Shown: in pieces, positions 59,883-64,000 of the stretch
How positions within the stretch are numbered: the first letter of the stretch is position 1
Layout of the letters: every line of letters begins with the position of its first letter
NCBI RefSeq assembly: GCF_006970865.1
Contig: NZ_CP035503.1
Coordinates: 2,803,001 to 2,867,000 of the forward strand
Direction: 5' to 3'
From: Rhodoferax sediminis
GTDB taxonomy: Bacteria; Pseudomonadota; Gammaproteobacteria; Burkholderiales; Burkholderiaceae_C
DNA: 64,000 nucleotides
Program-made: the position numbers and the translations under genes
Notes under the pieces: model-generated
Told to the model about the DNA's origin: nothing
The model's database searches: none
The model's input: only the letters and a program-made list of their open reading frames with translations

Positions 59883-60335
59883 TCAGCAAATGACGAGATC
59901 CGTATGCCCGAAGCCCTTGGAGTAATCAAGGACGGAAATGATCGTGGGCGTTACGCGGAACAGGCGGACCTCATCCGGGCTCGGCATCTTCATCGGCAGA
60001 GGCTGTGCCTCAGGATATTTCAGCGGTAGCATGCGCAAGACTTTCTCCGCTTGTGCCCGATCATCCACTGCATGCGCGCGTGCTGCCATCGACAGGCCGG
60101 TGATCGCCATCAAATCCGCCGTGTCGTGATCGATTGTCAGCGAGAGCCGATCATCTCGCGCCAGGTTTTTTGCCTTCTGACTCTCCAGGCCGCAGAGAAA
60201 GTACAGGGTCAAGCCTTCATTCACGTAGCCAACAGTCGTTGCCTGTGGCCAGCCATCCGGCCGCACTGTCGCAACCGTCATGATCCGATGTTGCGCCAAG
60301 AGCGCCAGGATCTTCCGTCTGATTTCGTCGTCCAT
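59883..60335 (-). CDS. Pyridoxamine 5'-phosphate oxidase-like protein
   Basis: 150 residues from the ATG at 60333-60335. The split-barrel flavin-binding fold opens ILALLAQHRIMTVATVRPDGWPQATTVGY and continues with LYFLCGLESQKAKNLARDDR. It is a general FMN- or F420-binding family; the particular cofactor and substrate are unknown. Upstream of it lies a 348-base stretch without a gene. Confidence 0.85.
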   Translation of the reverse strand: MDDEIRRKILALLAQHRIMTVATVRPDGWPQATTVGYVNEGLTLYFLCGLESQKAKNLARDDRLSLTIDHDTADLMAITGLSMAARAHAVDDRAQAEKVLRMLPLKYPEAQPLPMKMPSPDEVRLFRVTPTIISVLDYSKGFGHTDLVIC

Positions 60336-60683
60336 GACTCGCCTCCACAATCGTCAAGTGGGAAAGTTCGTCGATATTTTGGGCTTGTTTAGCCGCGCGG
60401 CCTTGATCTCCATCAAGAGCTGACGGCATCGGGTCGAGCCCGCGCCTTGGTAGGGTGACCGTGACCGGCTCCGCTCAGTCTTCTGTTGACGGTCGACAGA
60501 GCTAGCCCAAAAACTGTCATTGGGAGTTTCAAAACCATGGTTCCATAACTCACGGCCACCAGTCACAGGCTTCATCGTGCCCGAACAGATGCTGGGAGTT
60601 CGACGCAGCGGACCTTTGCAAGATCGCTGTTCAATTGGCCTCGCCGCGCCTAAGATCACAGCAAGTCCGAAAGGAGGAATCCG
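60336..60683. other. Intergenic region without a gene
   Basis: No frame with support is seen on either strand. Its last part contains the strong ribosome binding site AAAGGAGG of the following methyltransferase, and promoters for both flanking divergent genes must lie here. I see no clear operator or repeat copy. Confidence 0.6.
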
Positions 60684-61502
60684 ATGAACAAACCTGCATC
60701 TGACGCGCTCTTCGCCGGCTCGATTCCCGAGCTCTACGACAGCCACCTCGTTCCACTGATCTTTGAGCCCTATGCCGCCGATCTGGCGCAGCGTGTGGCC
60801 GCTCTCGATCCGTCACGTGTGCTTGAGACCGCCGCCGGCACGGGCGCCGTCACCCGAGCGATGGCGCAGGTCTTGCCCCTCCATGTCGACCTGGTGGCGA
60901 CCGACCTGAATCAGCCAATGCTCGATCGTGCCGCGGCCGTCGGCACGAAGCGCCCGGTGCAGTGGCAGCAGGCGGATGCGGCGCTGCTACCGTTCGAGGA
61001 CGCGAGTTTCGACATCGTCGTTTGCCAATTCGGCGTGATGTTCTTTCCCGACAAGTCGCGCGCGTTTTCCGAAGCACGGCGCGTGCTGCGTCGCGGCGGC
61101 GTGCTGTTGTTCAACGTCTGGGATCGCATCGAGGAAAACGAGTTTGCCGATACCGTCACGACGGTGCTTGCCGGCCTGTTCCCCGCGGACCCCCCACGGT
61201 TCATGGCGCGCACACCCCACGGCTATTTCGACAGGGAAGCGATTGCACGCGACCTCACGGCTGCGGGGTTCGACTCGGCGCCACGTATCGAGACGATTGC
61301 AGCGCGCAGTCGCGCGGTGTCGGCACAGGTGCCGGCCGTTGCCTATTGTCAGGGAACGCTCTTGCGCAATGAGATCGAGGCCCGTTCTGGCGCCGATGTG
61401 GTGCAAGCGACAGCGGCGTGTGCCGCTGCGATCGCCGCGCGATTCGGCGCAGGCCCGGTCGACGCAAAGATCCAGGCGCACGTCGTCTGCGCCCAGAGCT
61501 GA
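60684..61502 (+). CDS. Class I SAM-dependent methyltransferase
   Basis: 272 residues, with AAAGGAGG eight bases before the ATG. The glycine motif VLETAAGTGAVTRAMA is followed by VATDLNQPML, WQQADAALLPFEDASFDIVVCQFGVMFF and EARRVLRRGGVLLFNVWDR, the pattern of UbiE-like (Methyltransf_11) enzymes. No partner genes indicate the substrate. Codon use is slightly less GC-biased than that of its neighbours, consistent with an accessory gene, though I have not computed this. Confidence 0.85.
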   Translation: MNKPASDALFAGSIPELYDSHLVPLIFEPYAADLAQRVAALDPSRVLETAAGTGAVTRAMAQVLPLHVDLVATDLNQPMLDRAAAVGTKRPVQWQQADAALLPFEDASFDIVVCQFGVMFFPDKSRAFSEARRVLRRGGVLLFNVWDRIEENEFADTVTTVLAGLFPADPPRFMARTPHGYFDREAIARDLTAAGFDSAPRIETIAARSRAVSAQVPAVAYCQGTLLRNEIEARSGADVVQATAACAAAIAARFGAGPVDAKIQAHVVCAQS

Positions 61503-61577
61503 CGGGGCCAAGCGTCAGGAATGTGCTACAGCATGCCTGCGCCGTTATCAGCCGCAGATGGGTAATCCCGGGGCCGG

Positions 61578-62072
61578 CTATGCCGGTTTTGCCGGGCTCA
61601 AAACGCGTTTGATTTCTTCTTCGTCCACATCGCGCGCCGCGCCAAACCCCGCGACGTGACGCGCTTGTGTGATGCGCACCGCCACAAAACGAAAGTCGCC
61701 CAACTGCGTCATGAACTCCGCCTCGGGAAATCGGGCCAGATACGCGGCCCGGCACGCATGCCACGGCGCGCTGTCGGGCGCCAGCATCAACGCCTCCCCC
61801 TGCAGCGTCACGCGCGGCAGCGCATGCACCGGCTCACCCGTTACCTCAGGCTGCATGACAAGCAGCGACACCCTGGGCCGGGCTTGCAGGTTGCGCGTGT
61901 GGGCCGCCAGGCCGCTGACGTGAATGACCAGGCAGCCCAGAGCGGGCTCCAGGGCGAACGGCACCATGGAGACAAAGGCGGCGCCATCGTCGCCCGTGGT
62001 GCCCAAGGCCGCCGTGCGCTGCGCATGCAGCAGCGCGCGCAATTCGCCCGTCAGTCTGGATTCATGAGACAT
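61578..62072 (-). CDS. HugZ-like pyridoxamine 5'-phosphate oxidase family protein
   Basis: 164 residues. The split barrel is read from LHAQRTAALGTTGDDGAAFVSMVPFAL and LVIHVSGLAAHTRNLQARPRVSLLV, with a C-terminal RFVAVRITQARHVAGFGAARDVD as in the N-terminal domain of HugZ heme-utilisation proteins. The heme-degrading histidines of full-length HugZ lie outside this domain, so heme use is not shown. It is followed by a TPMT gene on the same strand, 33 bases away. Confidence 0.85.
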   Translation of the reverse strand: MSHESRLTGELRALLHAQRTAALGTTGDDGAAFVSMVPFALEPALGCLVIHVSGLAAHTRNLQARPRVSLLVMQPEVTGEPVHALPRVTLQGEALMLAPDSAPWHACRAAYLARFPEAEFMTQLGDFRFVAVRITQARHVAGFGAARDVDEEEIKRVLSPAKPA

Positions 62073-62105
62073 GGCCTACCCTGCAATACGCTACGTTGGC
62101 TGCAC

Positions 62106-62717
62106 TCACCGGCGAATCAGCCGCAGCCCCAACTCGTGCACAAGGACCGGATGGGGCACTTTGGCGTAAGGCGGTTTGGGCCATGCCCAGTCAGGCTGCG
62201 CAAACAAGGCCCACATGGCGTTGATGTCGCAGTGGTAGGGCGGCCCTTCGATCAATCCCTCTTCGCTGGCGGCAGGGCGAATCGCCTGCATGAACAGCAC
62301 CCACAGACTGCCTTCGGGCTTGAGCCATTGGCGCAATTGCCTTGCGTACTGCAACCAATGGTCCGGGTGAATCGCGCACAGGCAGGTTTGCTCGTAAACG
62401 GCATCGAAAACCTGCCCCGGCTGGTAGCTCAGAACATCGGCCTGAACAACTTCCGCCTTGAGGGACTGGGTGTCCAGCAGCGCGCGGGTTTTTGCGACGG
62501 CCGCCGGGGTGTAGTCGAGCCCCGTGACGTCGAAGCCGCGCCGCGCCAGTTCGGCCACCTCCCAGCCACCGCCGCAACCCGGCACGGCAATCCGGCACGG
62601 TTGCAACGCGCCGCTGTCCAGCCAGGCCAATAGTTGGGGATTAGGGGCGCCACGGTCCCAGCGTGTTTCCTTTTTCTCGAAGCGTTCTTGCCAGAATTCC
62701 GTCGTGGGGCCGGCCAT
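62106..62717 (-). CDS. Thiopurine S-methyltransferase family protein
   Basis: 203 residues. The TPMT signature FWQERFEKKETRWDRGAPNPQL is followed by the SAM motif IAVPGCGGGWEVAELARRGFDVTGLDYTP and DAVYEQTCLCAIHP. Bacterial relatives methylate selenium, tellurium or thiol compounds, and the human enzyme thiopurines. There is no metal-resistance context here, so the substrate is open. Confidence 0.9.
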   Translation of the reverse strand: MAGPTTEFWQERFEKKETRWDRGAPNPQLLAWLDSGALQPCRIAVPGCGGGWEVAELARRGFDVTGLDYTPAAVAKTRALLDTQSLKAEVVQADVLSYQPGQVFDAVYEQTCLCAIHPDHWLQYARQLRQWLKPEGSLWVLFMQAIRPAASEEGLIEGPPYHCDINAMWALFAQPDWAWPKPPYAKVPHPVLVHELGLRLIRR

Positions 62718-62760
62718 ATCAAATCCTTTGGGACGTTTGTTGAAGCTTGCCGCGATTTTG

Positions 62761-63171
62761 TCAGGCGCCCTGGCGCACTATCGCCAGGCCCAGCGCACCC
62801 ACGGCGATGACGGCAATCACCACGTTGGCAACCGCCAGCCAGAGCAGGCGCACCCGGCTGGTTTCGATGCGGCTGATGAGTTGCGTGTTCTGTTCCGCCA
62901 GCGCCTTGATGAGCTCCGAGGACGCCACCATCTGGCCGTGCAGGTCGGACGCCTCGACCTCCAGTGCGGCGATGCGGGTCTCCAGCGCGGCGATGGCCTG
63001 CGCCTCGGGTGACGAAACCGGTGGCGACGCCGCAGGGGCAAGCTCCGGTGGCGCCGGTTTCTTGCCCACGGAACTCCACAGTTTCTTCGCGCCGTCAACC
63101 ACGATGGGCGCCGTGCTGATGACATCCGCCCACGGGATGGTTTTCAAAGCCGTGAGCCAACCAATTGCCAT
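62761..63171 (-). CDS. Hypothetical membrane-anchored coiled-coil protein
   Basis: 136 residues. A proline/alanine spacer (KKPAPPELAPAASPPVSS) precedes a coiled coil over about residues 55-103 (IAALETRIAALEVEASDL and onward), then a single C-terminal membrane helix (LLWLAVANVVIAVIAVGALGLAIV). The layout is that of a tail-anchored protein facing the cytoplasm. I recognise no family. It diverges from the FtsX-like permease gene, whose start is 77 bases away. Confidence 0.8.
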   Translation of the reverse strand: MAIGWLTALKTIPWADVISTAPIVVDGAKKLWSSVGKKPAPPELAPAASPPVSSPEAQAIAALETRIAALEVEASDLHGQMVASSELIKALAEQNTQLISRIETSRVRLLWLAVANVVIAVIAVGALGLAIVRQGA

Positions 63172-63247
63172 GAATCAACCTCTCTGAAGATGGTCGGTTA
63201 GTGTAAAACGGGTCAGGGCGCAACACGCGGCGGCACAATGGACGGAC

Positions 63248-64000
63248 ATGCGCGCATTGCTTTGCACCTTCTCCTGGCAGGAATTGCGTCACCACCCCTG
63301 GCGCAACGCGGCGGCCGTGATCGCGGTGATGCTGGGCGTGGCGCTGGCGTTCTCGGTGCAGCTCATCAACGCCTCGGCGCTCAGCGAATTCTCCAGCGCG
63401 GTGCGCTCGGTCAATGGCCAGCCCGACCTGGCGCTGCGCGCGGTCCAGGGCAGTTTTGACGAAGCGCTGTTCGCGCGCGTGGCGCACCAGCCGCAGGTGG
63501 CCGTGGCCAGCCCGGTGCTGGAATTGGCGACTTACGTACTGAAGCCCGACGGTACACGGGCGCCGCTGCGCGTGATGGGCGTGGATGCACTCGTGGTGGC
63601 GCAGGTGGCACCGGCACTGATGCCGGTGCCCCAGGCCGGCGCCGACCGGCTGGCGATGCTGGCGCCGGCAACGGTGTTTCTGAACCCCGCGGCGCGACAG
63701 GCATTGCGGACGGATGCGGGTATGCCGCCCGCCACGCTGCAGTTGCAAAGCGGCCTGGCCCTGCGCACGGTGCGGGTCGCGGGCACGGTCAGCGCCGGCG
63801 GCGCGGCGCTGGCCGTGATGGACATTGCGGCGGCGCAGGAGCTGTTCGGCAAGCTCGGCCAGCTCACGCGCATCGATGTGCGGCTGCGCCCCGGCGTGGA
63901 TCGCGCGGCATTCCTGCAGTCGCTGCAGTTGCCCGCCAACATCAGCGCGGGCGAACCCGGCGACGCCGGCCAGCGTGTGAGCAACCTGTCGCGCGCCTAC
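63248..64000 (+). CDS. FtsX-like ABC transporter permease, cut by window edge
   Basis: 251 codons from the ATG at 63248 run without a stop to the last base, so only the N-terminal part is seen. It begins MRALLCTFSWQELRHHPWRN, followed by one membrane helix (AAAVIAVMLGVALAFSVQLI) and then the large periplasmic MacB-type domain (SEFSSAVRSVNGQPDLALRA, TVFLNPAARQAL, RVAGTVSAGGAALAVMDIAA). Proteins of this type have four or more membrane helices and about 800 residues. Its natural ATPase is of the LolD/MacB group; the one at 55745-56389 lacks a permease and is the likely partner. Confidence 0.88.
   Translation, partial: MRALLCTFSWQELRHHPWRNAAAVIAVMLGVALAFSVQLINASALSEFSSAVRSVNGQPDLALRAVQGSFDEALFARVAHQPQVAVASPVLELATYVLKPDGTRAPLRVMGVDALVVAQVAPALMPVPQAGADRLAMLAPATVFLNPAARQALRTDAGMPPATLQLQSGLALRTVRVAGTVSAGGAALAVMDIAAAQELFGKLGQLTRIDVRLRPGVDRAAFLQSLQLPANISAGEPGDAGQRVSNLSRAY

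Overview
The window is GC-rich, densely coded DNA from a betaproteobacterium, most likely Burkholderiales and probably Comamonadaceae. That placement rests on protein character and gene order: parC/parE, dut-coaBC, pyrG-kdsA-eno-ftsB, tsaE-amiC and mutL/miaA, plus a DUF455 protein and an orphan Bug receptor. It is inference, since no rRNA or tRNA gene is present. I see no CRISPR array, no complete insertion sequence and no prophage.

Layout. 1-2.8 kb: a gene cut by the left edge, an eroded region with a decayed copy of the start of the ATP-grasp gene, a deletion-scarred HtrA-like protease joined to a LuxR regulator remnant, and an intact HtrA-like protease. 2.9-7.8 kb: a circularly permuted ATP-grasp/alpha-E protein, a transglutaminase-like protease, RidA, then an FMN riboswitch with type II lumazine synthase. 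7.9-10.8 kb: a Rieske/FAD oxidoreductase, DUF488 and two AhpD-like proteins. 10.8-15.1 kb: topoisomerase IV. 15.3-31.9 kb: mostly housekeeping genes (SDR, methyltransferase, dapA, bamC, MBL hydrolase, roxA, SlyD-like FKBP, dut, coaBC, pyrG, kdsA, eno, ftsB, hslO, gamma-carbonic anhydrase, DUF455). 31.9-33.3 kb: an overlapping pair that looks like a cell-wall-lysing toxin and its periplasmic immunity protein. 33.3-39.3 kb: Bug receptor, xerD, AEC permease, queG, tsaE, amiC. 39.3-50 kb: a catabolic block (MarR regulator, dipeptide-type ABC importer, MlrC-like M81 peptidase, M20 amidohydrolase, NagGH-like Rieske oxygenase) between amiC and DedA/mutL. 50-56.4 kb: DedA, mutL, gdhA, a shortened EamA gene, miaA and a LolD-like ATPase. 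56.4-63.2 kb: accessory genes, including a truncated hsp20, which separate that ATPase from an FtsX-like permease entering the right edge.

The strongest unexplained signal is a family of dispersed repeats of about 60 bp. Each has a 17-bp palindrome-like head (GCTAY, seven bases, RTAGC), then 18 bases, then a second conserved block (AAGGGCT-like). About ten copies in both orientations lie mostly inside coding sequences (ATP-grasp gene, coaBC twice, DUF455, amiC, mutL twice, miaA). A different hairpin element sits in frame inside hslO. The best candidate for a new functional system is the lysozyme-fold protein and periplasmic partner at 31.95-33.29 kb.
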